Positions 1-12,824 of a stretch of 64,000 bases of DNA are shown here, piece after piece. The notes beneath the pieces are model-generated. The model was given only the letters and a program-made list of their open reading frames with translations. It ran no database searches and was not told the DNA's origin. Position 1 is the first letter of the stretch. Every line of letters starts with the position of its first letter. Made by a program: the position numbers and the translations under genes. The DNA is from Alnus glutinosa (taxonomy: Eukaryota; Streptophyta; Magnoliopsida; Fagales; Betulaceae), in assembly GCF_958979055.1 (NCBI RefSeq), contig NC_084888.1:34653804-34717803 (forward strand), given 5' to 3'.

Positions 1-207
1 AACATAAATAAAGATTCCTCCCGTGGTCCCCGAAGCTTGGGCCATGGGGGGAATTAAGGAACGTCGTCTGTGGAAAATTAATCTCATTCTAGATTTCTAG
101 ATCCCGCGTGGTGAGTAGTGAGGACAAAGAAAGTGCATGGTCGTGACTCGTAATTGGAATTTGCATTTTTTGTTATCAAACTTGAACGGAATATTGACTT
201 CAAATTT

Positions 208-242
<35 letters not shown>

Positions 243-1246
243 TTTGGTACAGCCGTACGAGTGGAATTTGTGTTCAACCCGAAAACATTTTCGTTTTAGA
301 ATTAAAATATAAGAGGGAGTTTATAGCAAATGTTCTAATTGAAGATAATCATGTTAGAATTAAGCCATATTTTCTTGTAATTTAATAATATTTAATTTCC
401 CCATTAAGGATATATGGAGCTAATTGATTTTTTTATTATAAAGGTTGAATTTATAGGAATTATAGGTTCTTTACAAATAATTTGGGCCACTTAACTGGAT
501 TTGGGCCTTGACTTTAAACTATTCCAATTATTAGGCTTGAAAACGCTCGGCCAGAGTCCGAAAACCTTAGCATAAACCATCCTATATATATATTGTCTGG
601 CCTATACTCCAACAATACGAGTAAATTCTAAACATAAACTTAAAACTTGGAGCTCATGTTAGAGATCTGGTGCATTGACGTCTGGTGCATTGACAAAGAA
701 AAAAGAAGAAGAAGAAGAAGAAGAAAAAGAAGAAGAAGAAAGAAAGAAAAAGTATATATATATAGACTTGTGTCTATAATATGTGTGATTATCATGAATA
801 TTTTTAAAAATATACGTGAGAAATATTTATTTAATAGAATTTGAAAAAAGAACTTTGTCCAATATTGGTCAAATTGTTGCAGATCCAAAGCATTGAAGAA
901 GTTTCAAGTGGAGTTCAGCCCAAGCTTTCTAGTAAACCAAGCCCAAAACTTTGGGGCTGATTTTATCCATGGGCTTGAAAGGTGGGCTTGGCAACGTTAT
1001 TCAAACTGAAGGCAACGGGGCACGGCATAGTTCACAATCTCGGCTGCTTAAATCAGATCATTTATATGTGCATACATTTAATTATGATTTTGAAATGAAA
1101 TCACTTTTGGACCCTCACTCCGGCCGTTCATCTCCACGCCACCGTCGACCAGCTCCATCTTCGATCGCTTAATCTCCACGTCCAGCTCCATCTCACTCTA
1201 TACGTGCATACATTTAATTATGATTTTGAAATGAAATCACTTTTGG

Positions 1247-1285
<39 letters not shown>

Positions 1286-1654
1286 CCCAAAAGAAATCAT
1301 TACGTGGAAAGCGATCGAGAGCGTGATGGTATGGGAGTGTAATTGCATTTTGTAATGATGGGTTAGCTTTGGAAGACAATGACAAAGTTGGTCTTCCACC
1401 AAAAAGGAAAAACGAATTAAAATGGTGGAAACCGCCAGTGATTTAACTCGAAAGCACTAATTATTCTTTGATTACTTTTTCTTTTTTCTTTTTTGCCCTT
1501 TTCATATAGTATTGCGTTTTGGCCTCGTGATTTTGCAATGTCAAGATGTGTTTTTAAACAAAATAGTAAAAAATATCTTATTTAGAAATGTGTTTGAAAA
1601 AGAAAAAAAAAAAAAAACTTTACTTAATTTTCTTGACCTTTTATCATATTTGCA
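1..1654. other. Gene-free AT-rich stretch
   Basis: No supportable gene. It holds a GAA/AGA microsatellite at about 704-745, poly-T and TG tracts near 206-243, and the duplicated block described separately at 1068-1250. Short open frames here run through simple repeats. Confidence 0.6.
1068..1288. repeat. Direct duplication of a ~45-bp block ending in a poly-C run
   Basis: A block of about 45 bp (starting GTGCATACATTTAATTATGA) occurs at about 1068-1113 and again, almost unchanged, at 1204-1250, about 136 bp later. The second copy runs straight into an uninterrupted C tract at 1248-1282, then T and five more C. The C run replaces what follows the first copy. Its length is likely to be polymorphic or an assembly weak point. 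Confidence 0.75.
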
Positions 1655-2035
1655 ATTATCTTATTAAACTTTAAAAACTCTCAATTTAAGGTATTAATAT
1701 TTTATTTTTATTTTTTAATTTCATTGCTTCATTAGAGGGATGTCAAAATTCGCAAAATACCCATTAATTTTTTTCAGAAAAAAGAAAAAAAAAATACCCA
1801 CACCTAAATTAGGTATTTGTCAGAATTTAACGAAATTTGTAAAAATATCCACACTTGAATCTTTGAAAATTATATATACATATTAAAAAAAAAAAGAGGG
1901 TATTTTCAAAATTTTGACGGGATTTAACAGAAAATCCTAATGGAGTGTGAAATTAAAAAAAAAAAATTGAAAGATGAAAAAAACTAAATTGAGAATTTTT
2001 TGAAGCTTATGAGATAATTACAAAAACGATGACAA
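1655..2035. repeat. Foldback (inverted-halves) repeat
   Basis: The left end (CAATTATCTTATTAAACTTT, about 1653-1690) is the imperfect reverse complement of the right end (about 1985-2025, GAGATAATTACAAAAACG). The middle carries phrases such as GGTATTTGTCAGAATTTAAC that recur in the same order at about 63570-63960, and the right half recurs at 62218-62400. It is therefore a dispersed non-coding family, MITE-like in form. No target duplication was resolved. Confidence 0.55.
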
Positions 2036-3655
2036 TTCAGTGACCGAGGTTAAATAAAGTTTTTCAAAAGAAAAATAGTATTTACAAAAAGTGAAAAAAT
2101 TCATGTATTTACACAAATAAGAGTGCATTTTTTAAAACCCACAGTTTTAAATGCCAAAACAGCACTTTTATACCTTACAAATTTCTCATTTTAAACTGCA
2201 TTTTTTAAAATTGTATATATATTTTTTTAATTACGTTTTAAAATCGTCATTATTATTATTATATATTTTTAATTTTCTCCAAACTCCACGTTTGGGTTTG
2301 GTAGAAGGAGAAGTGTTATGCAATGAGCAGTAGTGTGAGGCCCCCACATTTGCTCCATTATTAGGAAGCAGCATAAATAAACTGATCGATGCAAAATCGG
2401 ACGGGCCACCATCTTTTACGTCTAAAAGCTTACGATAAAACGAAGCGCGCAGAAAAAGGAAAAGAAGAAAATAAAGGGCTTTATTACAAAACTAAGGCAG
2501 TCTAAACCAGTGGCACTAGTCTCGAGCATGCAGTCTCATAAACAAGTAATTTGGAATCTCCCAATATGAGAATCTACTAAGCACGTGAGCACTTTTGAGG
2601 GTTAGATTTGTCTGCTTCTTCTTGATCATGATTTACAGCGCTGATGATCAGGTTACTCGATCACACGTGACTAAAGCGAGAGAGCCTGTGATTAATCATA
2701 TAATAATGTATTAATTAATATTCTTTGATCCTTTTTGTACGTTGTTTATAGTTATTGCTTCTGTGTGAAAATGTGGGAAGGGGAGGTAACAGCAAGTGAA
2801 CAAAAGAATGGGGGACTGCAAAAGCTGCAAGCCAAGCTTTCCTTTCCAACTATATAAATGCATACAAGAAGAGCTACTTTTTGCATGAAAATGGGGTTAA
2901 AGACATATCCTCCAGAGATTGACTGGACAGGGAATTAGATTCCGATACCAGCAACCTTAATTATTTATTTATTTATTTTTCTCACATGTACAGATAGATT
3001 TTAGATACATGCATACAACTGATTGGTAATGTTTTTACTTTTTATCAGTAATTAGATGCATGCACCAAGAAACTTATTTGGACATTAATTGAAGTTAAAT
3101 TTCAAGGAGGCTAAGTAAATATAATTTCTCCTATATATTCTTTATGATCATGTTCTCAAACATGATGTGTAACTTTTACCACTGCTGGTGTACTACCCCA
3201 GCACTTACCAGTTACCTCTAATAGGATTGCTGCTTTGGACCGGAATCTCTTGGGATTTTCTGCCAGAATTCCAGCGAATTCGGACAAATAATTATAGAGA
3301 ATTATAATCCCATAGCTTCTCTTTGTTTATTTCTCCAAATTTCAGTATTTCCTCTCATATAAGCTCAATTGGCAGCGGGCAGTAAAACAAAGGTGGTCTT
3401 TGGCAACGACGATAGTTACTTGTCCGTAATTAAAAAAGAAATGCTATCTTCCTATCTCTCATCAATCTCTCATCCATCTCTATTCATATATATATATATA
3501 TATATTTTCAAATCCACCAATATTGAATCTACATATCCAACGGTGATTTTTTTTTTTTTAAAAAAAAAAACAGATGGATGGAAGATGGAGGAATAGCAGG
3601 TCTCTTATAAAAAAATAGTTCCCAAACAGACGGAGTCTTAATTATAATGTGATTG
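2036..3655. other. Gene-free intergenic stretch
   Basis: No frame with conserved protein character is visible on either strand. There are AT tracts, a TA run near 3486-3505 and a T/A homopolymer junction near 3548-3570. Confidence 0.5.
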
Positions 3656-3659
3656 AATT

Positions 3660-4400
3660 CTATTAGGAATAATTCTGCTCGGCTCTGTCCATTTCGGGAA
3701 TTACCGACCTCTGTGAGTCCATACTGGCCTGCTTGTGATCATGGGCCCATGGCCCATCATATGTGAACCCGCAAGTATAAACACCTAGGAGTCTTGGGAA
3801 GATATTGTCCGTGGGATTGACGCAACGGATTGATGATTCGCTATACCCGATCCCGGATATTTCGGAATTGCAACCAGTCTCTAGAAATCTGGGACTAAAA
3901 CTAATCCCGGATTCGTTGCCTGGAATCTTGCTTTGAGATTATTAAGGACATAATCTTGGTTTGGAAGGTAGAGAATTCCGAGTCAAGGCCTTACTCTGAT
4001 GGTGCTCCTAGGTCAGAGAAGAAAGAACACGAAACCCTAATGCAATGAGGGTTCTCATCATTCAGGCTATAAATAGGTCTATACCTTAGGTATGAAAATG
4101 AGTACTGATTTATTGTGCTTAAACCTATTTTTCACTAAAATATTGACTTAGGTGTCAGAGTGAGGAATGCTGGCCACCCCGGCGTGCAGGGACGGACCAA
4201 ATTTCCTTATATATATATATAATGTAGAAAAAAAATTCTAAATAATTAAAAAATATAAGGTAAAAAATAAAAATTTAACCTACTGGCCCCTACAAAATTT
4301 TTTTTTTGGCCATTGGCCCCTGCCCATAAAAACTTCTGGCTACGTCTCTGCTAGCGTGTTCTCGATCCTGACATTATTTGTTTTGCAGTGATCTGGAGAC
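3660..4400 (+). mobile_element. Probable solo LTR or LTR fragment, interrupted by a hAT MITE
   Basis: The stretch has the layout of a plant LTR on the plus strand: a promoter-like part, a TATA box (TATAAATAGG, about 4067-4076), then an R/U5-like part in which GACTTAGGTGTCAGAGTG leads to GCCACCCCGGCGTG and, after the inserted MITE, GTGTTCTCGATCCTGACA. That order of motifs is common downstream of the TATA box in Gypsy LTRs. No gag or pol lies beside it, so a solo LTR is the simplest reading. Neither edge nor a 5-bp target duplication could be fixed. Confidence 0.4.
4187..4350. mobile_element. hAT-type MITE (family member 1)
   Basis: It starts CAGGGACGGACC and ends GGCTACGTCTCTG, a degraded terminal inverted repeat of the CAGGGACGGAGCC type. 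It is flanked by CCGGCGTG (4179-4186) and CTAGCGTG (4351-4358), which agree at 6 of 8 positions, as expected for an aged 8-bp hAT target duplication. The inside resembles the better-preserved copy at 17172-17379, sharing TGGCCCCTRCCCATAARAAC. It has no coding capacity and sits inside the LTR-like block. Confidence 0.72.
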
Positions 4401-6013
4401 GTGAAGAATATTGAAGGTTGCATTGTCTAGGTCATACTCAAAAACTTTACCAGTAACTTCCATTTAAAGTAGCTTATTATGAGATTTGATTTATTTTATG
4501 TGTCTGGTCTTTTGAAGTTTTTTGATATAGCGTCATAAAAGTGGAAGAATATAATGCAGGAAGCTAGAAAGGGATGATTGACTTGTGACTTGTGAGGATA
4601 GGGTGCATGCAAAGTAATATATGCCCTACTCCATCCTTTCATAAAAACAAAAATGTCTACATTAATAAGGAAAGAAAAAAAAAATTTAACGTAGGATTAT
4701 TTCGGAAGCATGAAATGGAACCTTCACCAATCTGAATGTGACTACCTAGTCAAATTAAGTGATCAAATATAAGTAATGTGAGATCATCTTTGCAAGTACG
4801 AGCTAGGATTGTCTTCAAAATACAGGAAAAGCTTCAAAACGACTGAGTTTATTTAAGATATAAAGCACAAATTTAGTAAAAGGCAACATATTTTTTTGTC
4901 TTCCAAATTAAAGGAGATAGATTCAATTCCTTTGGTTCAGAATTTATGTATGAATTAATCCTGATAGAGATGGTAGCCCATATTCTGAAGTAATTTTGGT
5001 TTCTAGAATAAAGGCCACGTGAGTGCCACCCCAAGGCTTTTGTGGTGGTTTCGGCCACCCCCATTTTATTATTTTGGAGTGGCTGAACTGCCCTATGGCC
5101 ATGAGCCACCTCTTCTTCTTCTTTCTTCCTTTATTATTATTTTTTATTTTTTATATATATATTTTTAAATATTTTTAATGGGGCATATGGCATATGTCTA
5201 TTTCTTAAGGGTGTTGATGTGGATTTCCATCAATTTTTGGACGGAGGTATCATCTCTATTTTTAGTCATAAGCAAGGTATATAATCAACGATATACAAAA
5301 TGAAACCTAAGTAGAAATAAAATAAAGTTGTTAAACCACATGAAGCAAAAATATATTTAACCCTTTAATTTATTATGTTAAGGTCGAATAATAATTTTAA
5401 TTTTTTCTTTTCTTTTATGTTTGCGCAGGGGGTTGTAAGGTATGGTAAGGATATATTAGGAATTTCAATATTGTTACTCGGGATCAATACGTTTCAACAC
5501 AAAATCTTGCCCCTTAATCTTAATCATGTCTAGTGAATATATATATATATATAATGCATGTCACGTAAAGGATCGCTCTCTTGCATTTTCTTGGCCATAA
5601 CTATCCTGCAATATTGCTTGAATCGCTCACTTTCAAGCTGTCTTTTTTCTAATTCAATATATAGTTTTTAGGTGCATGAATTGGTTAATTCATTGAGTTT
5701 AATCGAGGCATATATATATATATGATGCAATAAATCGTATTTGTTTGTTTGGTTTTGGACCACATGCAGCTTCTTTATCAATGGAAGATTGGCACAGCTA
5801 GCATTCTGGAACAATATTGTTTCTTCTTCTTTTCAGCCTTATCAGTGCATGACAACTGTACGTTAAGAAACAGCGCCACACGTACGTACGCAAACAACGA
5901 ATTTAATTCTCGTAATTGTTTATGGACTTTCGCTTGCCTATGAAGTGGTTCTTATAAAATTAATGCATGGTTAGATCGATTCGCTATCTTTGGTTAAAAA
6001 ACAATGATTAAGC

Positions 6014-6054
<41 letters not shown>

Positions 6055-6140
6055 TTATTTTGAAATAATTAATAATGTATTATGGTATTAGAGCATATCT
6101 TAAACAACAATTTGTTTGTAACGGAGGTGCCGTTTATCTC
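4401..6140. other. Gene-free intergenic stretch
   Basis: AT-rich, with TA runs near 5538-5553 and 5710-5723 and a longer one at about 6019-6051. No recognisable gene or RNA. Confidence 0.5.
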
Positions 6141-6158
6141 AATGAAAGTGAAACTTAG

Positions 6159-6271
6159 TCCTCAAAAGGTAGCTTAATCGGTTAGGGACCACGCCTCATT
6201 AAGCGGAGGTCACTAGTTTGAATCTCCCCTCTTCTTCCTCTTGTGTGGACATGTTACAAAAAAATAAAATA
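6159..6271 (+). mobile_element. tRNA-derived SINE with 18-bp target site duplication
   Basis: The 113-bp element has an A-box-like motif (TAGCTTAATCGG, 6170-6181) and a B-box-like motif (AGTTTGAATCT, 6215-6225) at the spacing of a pol III promoter, and ends in an A-rich tail (ACAAAAAAATAAAATA). It is bracketed by an exact 18-bp direct repeat, AATGAAAGTGAAACTTAG, at 6141-6158 and 6272-6289. A-rich tail plus long exact duplication is the mark of LINE-assisted retroposition. The region cannot fold as a true tRNA, so it is a SINE, not a tRNA gene. Confidence 0.87.
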
Positions 6272-6289
6272 AATGAAAGTGAAACTTAG

Positions 6290-7531
6290 AGTAATCTTCT
6301 CATTTCCCCATCATTGACAGCATTATATATTACGCTAGCTGTTGATTAATATTGACATTAAGTACCTTTAATTGCAAGATATATATATATATATATTTTG
6401 TATACAAGCAAATTATCCTCCGTTATTAATTTTCATTTTTTTATTTTTTATTTTTATTTTTTTGGTTATTTACTTCTGTCTCTGCATATATAATGCATGA
6501 GTAATCCTACACTTACAACTCCTTTAATTACTTATTTTTTTTCTTTTATAATTTATTGACATACGTCAATATGTGATTGGAGTCACGTAAGTAGCCACTT
6601 AATTTTTTTTTATTTTTTGGACACATTTGAATTACATACTTACATATGTAAAAAAGTTGTAAAAGAGCACCTTTACGTAGCCACACAAAAGGCCACAAAT
6701 TGTTGGCTAAGGTTAGCGCCACAAATTCTTGAAAATGTGGCCTATTAAATTTCGATAATATTCTCGATCTTAATATTTTAAGTGAAATATAAGGATTTAT
6801 TTTATGGTTTAAATTAGATTTTAATGGTGTATATTGCCAAATGAAGTGACACAATATGCATGAGTAATGAAACATGTCATTCTTGTGTCCCAAAAAAAAA
6901 AAAAAAATTTAACATCACAATTATATCAAAATCTAATAGTAATTTCTAACAGTGAATTTAAAAGCTGTATTATTTTTGGAGGAATACAAGAAAGATACAT
7001 GAATGATATTTAAAATTACTATAATATACACAGTTAGATGCAACAAAACAAATTCTTGACTCTAAAATAAAACCTCTCAATTTCACCTATTCCGTGAAGT
7101 TGTTTCATTTAATAAAAAAAAAAAAAAAAAAAAGAAGGGAAAGATTCTTCTATTTCCTTCCTCATGAAAAAAAAAGAAGACTTTAATTTGTAGATATGTA
7201 GATAGGAGTTCCATTTGGAGAATAAAGTTTTCCTTCCAATGACAGAGAATATTTTTAATAATTTTGTTGTCTAAATTGTTAATAATTTGAGCAGCAAATG
7301 TAAAAGTCCTTGTAGACCCACCTGTTCTAGTAAGTCTCGGGCAACTTCCACCCCTGCTCGAATAGATGAACTCCATAAATGTTCTAGAAAAACGTCTGGT
7401 TCATCTCTTTAAGAAATACGTGTCGTTTGGAAAACGGCGTGCATTTAAGAATCGTCCTTTTAATAAAAAAAATAAGACGACCTTCTTCATTAGAAATCGT
7501 GTCTCTTTACCCAAACTATTTTAAGTAAGTT

Positions 7532-7568
<37 letters not shown>

Positions 7569-10500
7569 CATTTGGGTTTTAATCCAATGGTAGTTATAAC
7601 TGGATTGCGTCTTATGTTAAGAAGGATAAAATATTTAGGTGAACATCGTTTATTTTAAAGAGTAAAGAAATTGACATTCTTTGTTAAAAAAAGTAGAAAA
7701 CATCTTGATATCAAGTCGTTTCAATAAAATGACGCGGAGGAAAAGGACCAAAATGGGCCAATTTTTAGTAGGATCTCTCATATTAATTTGTTGCTCGAAT
7801 TACTGGTAAATTGTTGAAGATTCGGATCTTATTTGGACTAATTTAAAGAGTTCCAATTTGAAGTTTACTTCTATCATACAAGAAAAATGATATATATTAT
7901 TTTAAGTAATTAGGTAAAGAGGAATCATTTTACAGTTCAGATTAAATTTTACCTATATATTGCTATATAATGAATATGTTATTACATCATTTAAATATTT
8001 TAAATGACATGACATGGCACGACGCTATATATACCTTTAAATATAAAAAAATAAAATTTAAATGGTAAATTAATTTTTCTCTCCATTTAAAGTAAAATAA
8101 AGAGAATTGAATCGAAATTCATATGAAAATGGGAGTGGTGAAGAGGAGTTAGGTAGTAAAATATGATTGAACAAAAACGCGTGGTTGGCAGGAGTGTCCC
8201 ATCGTTATTGTTCCAATTGATATCTTCATTAAGAGGGCACACTTTAAAATTGATTTGAGGTCACTTTCTTACATACATTGCACGTGTCTCTTCTCACTAT
8301 CACTCCCCATCAAAATAGGATATAGGTGTCATTGTTTCCTGTTATCTACCGTCTCTTTTTCTACAGCTTGCTTCTGATCTCGATCTCTCATTTGGATTCT
8401 ATGCAGAATGGACAATATTGCTTCTGCAAGACTCTTCTGTTTCTTGTGCTTGAAAGCCGTAGGTGTGGCATGAGCATGAGCATTGCCCACAAATATATAG
8501 GTATATGTATGCATATATGGAGTCATGGATGCATGGCAATTATTGGCAAAGATATCGCAGCATATCCACACTGTTTTGTTTTTATGGGTAATCTGAAGAA
8601 TCTTCAATTTGGTGGCATCCTATTGATGATGGGGCCATAGGCCAGCATTATTGGTTAATTTATATTGAAGGCATATATCGTACATGATGCAGGAAAAGAA
8701 AGCAAATGGTAGCACCCCAATGCATGTCATGCATCATAGTGGAACCGGCCATCACCCCTTTTTCTCTTCTGGCTTTAAACAAATATAATTATAACATCAT
8801 TTCGCGTCTTGAGAAAGTGAAACATCATACCAAAACCAGTCACATACAAGGCTATTCAATACACCTCATAAACATATATGTTGCAAAAGTAGATTTTTAA
8901 CAGTCAGATTGGACGCGGGTTAATTGTAAGATAAAATGAAAATCATCGGAATTATGCCGGTTGACGGCAGGCAAGAAAACTTCCAATGCTTAGATTAGTA
9001 AATTTGTTAAGAAAATTATAATAAAGAGAGTTTTTTAAATAGAAGAAGCTTCTGTCTTATTTGTGCAGGGCGACTCTCTTTTATAATAGATTTTTTATTT
9101 AATTATCACGCGGTAAGCTTATTGTTGTGCAGTAATGATTTGTGAGCAGAAGGCTCTTAGGTTTTTTAGCCTTTCTGGTGAAAGGCTCAAGGGTTTAAAC
9201 CCTAGGCTTATTTATGATATTGTTAAATTACCATTTGTTTCAAAAGTTTAAGCGGATAAGAAGATGTAAATTTAATCATTAATCAATACTTTAATACTTC
9301 AAACTTCATTTTAATAGGTGATACTCAACACGTACAATATTTAATTGAAATGAGATGTGAACGACGGAGCAAGACAAGGCTCGAACTTAAGACGTCTGGT
9401 TTGATACCATATTAAATTACCACTTGTCATCCCAAAAGCTTAAGTTACTAAAAAAAAATAAAAATTAATAATTTAATCATACTTGAACTGATATAACCTT
9501 AATTTGAAAGATTCCCATTATCAACCAATTTCATGAAACCGTCAACTAATACATACAACAAAAGCATAAAAAGTCATGTGTGCATCAGCACAAGACACAA
9601 ACTAAAGTGCACCATATAGATGGGGTAGATTTTGGAATCGATCAGACGGTCACAATCTCCTGCGTATTGGAAGATCAAGCCATGTACGTACGTGTAGTGA
9701 TCAAAACTTGTAGCCTAAATCTCGGCCTCAAGTTTCGTGTGGTGGGGACCTTGAAGGGGGAGGGGGTGCTGGTAAGACTTGCTTTTTCACCGACCCACAG
9801 AGAGCTGAGATTCTGGGTTGGCAATTGACAAGAAGGTGGTGTGGGACCGATTGGTATCTGACGTGGCAAAAGGAAAAAAAAAAAGTATGGATCGCCCGAC
9901 CATGAGCATCTGATGACGATCGACCACTCTATCCACCCCACATCCGGCGGCCAATATGCCTTTTTCTTTTCCTTAGCCCTAGTAAACTTTACCTACCCAT
10001 GCATGGAATTTTTGGTCCGAATTATCGGTTTCTCATTGTTACATTACACATATCAGATGAAAAAAAAATAAAAAATTGTTGCTTGATACAGCATTTCTGA
10101 CAATTGGACGTATGGGCGACGACTGCCGACGAGCCACCGGCAAAATATAGAGAAAGTGATTAGAAAATCGAGGAATGAGGACAGTCTGATTCTTATGTCA
10201 GTAAATAATTTTTATTTTTATTTTTATTTTTATTTTTTTTTTAAAAAAAAATGTAAAGGAAAGAGTTAGCAGAAAAGAGAATTAATTAATACTTGATTTT
10301 AGGGTTGTGTCCCTTTTAAAGTGAGGCTCTCTAAAGGCGGTCCTCATATGCTTACCAAATGGCGGGGTTTAGTTGTCTAATTAGTTTCTATGTAATGGAC
10401 TGCTTGAGTGGGCATATTGATAATTATCTATATCCACGCCAATATATATATATATATATATATCATAAAAATATTTTTGTTACATTGCATATTAACATAT

Positions 10501-11645
10501 ATAGAAAGAAGCATGAATTATGTGTTACTTGTTGGATTATGATTATCTATAATTTTTATTGTAATTTCGTAGAATTCTTCAAATTAATTTTATGATAATA
10601 TATATATATTTTTTATCATGGAACTAGATTAAAAATTTTATAGTATCTTGATTTATATATATATATATATATTTTGTTTATTTTATTTTTCTCCTAGTGT
10701 ACATTGCCTTTAAATGGGCTTAGCTGACAGTGCTAACGGCTAAGCTTTTAGCTGTGTGAACTCAACCTGAAAATTAAATGAAAGCAAATAATTAAGTCGT
10801 AGAGGTTAGAATCTGTACGTACTTGAACTTTGAATATATATATATATATATATTTCATACTGAAGCACTTTTTTTTTTTTTTTTAATATATATATATATA
10901 TATATAAACAGTGATAATCAGGAATTTAGCTGATCATTATTTCTACTCTAAAAGCAATCTTGTGAAAAAGGAAATTAAACACCAGAGTGGATTAAGAGGA
11001 AGTCGCAAAATATTGTTTGAACACATGTTACCTGCTTCAAAGACCCTTTCAGCATGCAGCGTGACATGAATATATACTTCCATCCTTTTCAAAATTCGAT
11101 TCAAAATTCGAACTGGCATTTCTATTTCGACAGTTCGGCAGTACATGCAACATTAATCATGAAATTAATTAAAATCATTATCATATTCATTTTACTGATG
11201 TATTGAACTAGAACTGTGACATATTCGAACCCCCATCCCTGCAAACGCAGAAGAAGTAAAGATTTGGAACTGGCTTCTATATTAGTCCTTTCATTCTGAG
11301 CAATAATATTTTTCACATTTATTTATCATATTTATTGTGACCGACTAGCATGACGTGTTTTAAGTAAATTTTTTAAGTGACAACTAATATGAGCAGCCAT
11401 TTAAACATAAAGGTCTTGTGCTGCCACGTTTGTAGTCTAGCATCTTGTCTCCAACAGACATAGGGGGACATTAATGGATAACCTTTGAAGTGGACAATTG
11501 ACAATCCTGCTAAAACACAATAATTTCACTTGAATACAGGGAAGTTGATCGAGCCGCTACCAAAATGGAGATGGGAGAGGATCAATTTGTGGTCCATATT
11601 AAATTTTACAGATTAAATAATATATATATTTTAGGGATTTGATTC
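6290..11645. other. Long gene-free intergenic stretch
   Basis: No gene could be supported. The open frames present are short, unrelated to known proteins by eye, and run through AT-rich or homopolymer sequence. Visible are a poly-T tract at about 7533-7568, TA runs near 10443-10463, 10650-10671, 10835-10853 and 10886-10905, and an ATTTTT-type run near 10209-10240. The stretch at 8330-8640 is open on both strands but has no family resemblance. Confidence 0.45.
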
Positions 11646-11763
11646 TTGTACAACACCAATACAACAAATGTACAACAACCCCTCACATGAGCGTGGGCCC
11701 CAGTATGTGGGACCCATCCTCATGTGAGGGATTGTTGTACATTTGTTGTATTGGTGTTGTAAA
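11646..11763. mobile_element. Short palindromic MITE
   Basis: Two arms of about 45 bp face each other: the left reads TGTACAACACCAATACAACA and on to CCTCACATGAG; the right reads CTCATGTGAGG and on to TTGTTGTATTGGTGTTGT. Only about 25 bp of loop separate them. A nearly full-length hairpin with no coding capacity fits a small MITE. Transcribed, it would form a long hairpin and could feed 24-nt siRNAs. Confidence 0.7.
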
Positions 11764-12487
11764 TCTAACATTTTCCTATATTTTATTATGTTATTAAAAT
11801 TTTAAATGACGTCTCATCATGTATACTGTTAAATGCAATTACACAAAATCTTACTCATAAAATAATTTTTCTCAATTTTATTTAAAATGAAGAATATCCT
11901 ATTTGGTTTAGGAGTAACCTCCATTAATGCTCTTTGGCGGTGTATAGGCAAACTAACTTATGTGAGAATTTTCCTTACTTTACTTTGATTTTATCATTAG
12001 ACTTTCATTTTTATCAAATATTTTTTGGGGATAAAAAAAGAAAGACATAAGTGTGTTGAGTGAGTGACTAAATGGGATTTGCTTAATATATTCTACTAGG
12101 AATAATATTCCATCACTTCTTCACACTTTAGGCAAAATACTCTCTTTGCAGGTGGTATATATAAACTTGTAACATCCTATTTTCTCCTAGGTAGCTAGGT
12201 AAGTAGTACGTACTTAATATAATCCCAAATGCTAATAATGGTACATAAGAAAGGTGTATAAATCTTTACCTTTGAATTATCTGCGTAAAGGAGAAATCTT
12301 TACATATTTTCATGCACAAACAATGAACTCCACCGGAAACAGACCTGAGAAACAGAGGGTACAACTGATTGTGACACTTCCACTTCAGACCCGGCCCCCA
12401 CCAACACTCACCTTCTTCTTTTATATTCCATATTATTATATTATTTATCACAGAATTCGCATATAATTAATTTTCAGTACTAGGGTT
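11764..12487. other. Upstream region of the Dof gene
   Basis: No gene. This would include the distal promoter of the Dof gene at 12825. AT-rich, with no strong TATA candidate placed confidently. Confidence 0.4.
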
Positions 12488-12511
12488 TCTCTCTCTCTCT
12501 CTCTCTCTCTT
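12488..12511 (+). promoter_or_regulatory. CT-repeat tract upstream of the Dof gene
   Basis: An uninterrupted CT run lies about 320 bp before the Dof start codon, followed by further pyrimidine-rich sequence. CT-rich (Y-patch-like) tracts are common near plant transcription starts and in 5' leaders. The role here is inferred from position only. Confidence 0.4.
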
Positions 12512-12824
12512 TATGCATGGCCAGTAATCTTTTCTAGGGCACTGTAAAACAGCATCAAAAAGAAGCTTACAGATTAAGAAACTTGGTCGTCCTCTTCAAA
12601 CCCTAATTGTTTTTTTTTTTTAATAAAACAAAAAGTAGGGTGGGGGGATGAGAGAACAAAGAACAAAATAAATAAACACCCACCTCCTTTATCTTTCCGT
12701 CTCCTTCTGATCTCTTTCTCTTTCTCTCTTTCTCTGCAACTCCCTCCTTGATGTGATTCTCCACCAACATCTCCAAAAGAAACCCCATCAACCTTTACAA
12801 AAGAGAAAGCTAGCTCTAAGAGCC

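Noticed and set aside
6159..6271. tRNA gene
   Set aside because: A- and B-box-like motifs are present but there is no acceptor-stem pairing, and an A-rich tail with an 18-bp target duplication shows a SINE.
8326..8640. 104-codon plus-strand frame, also open on the minus strand
   Set aside because: Composition is low in protein-like signals, no ATG context or splice sites of note, and no family resemblance on either strand.
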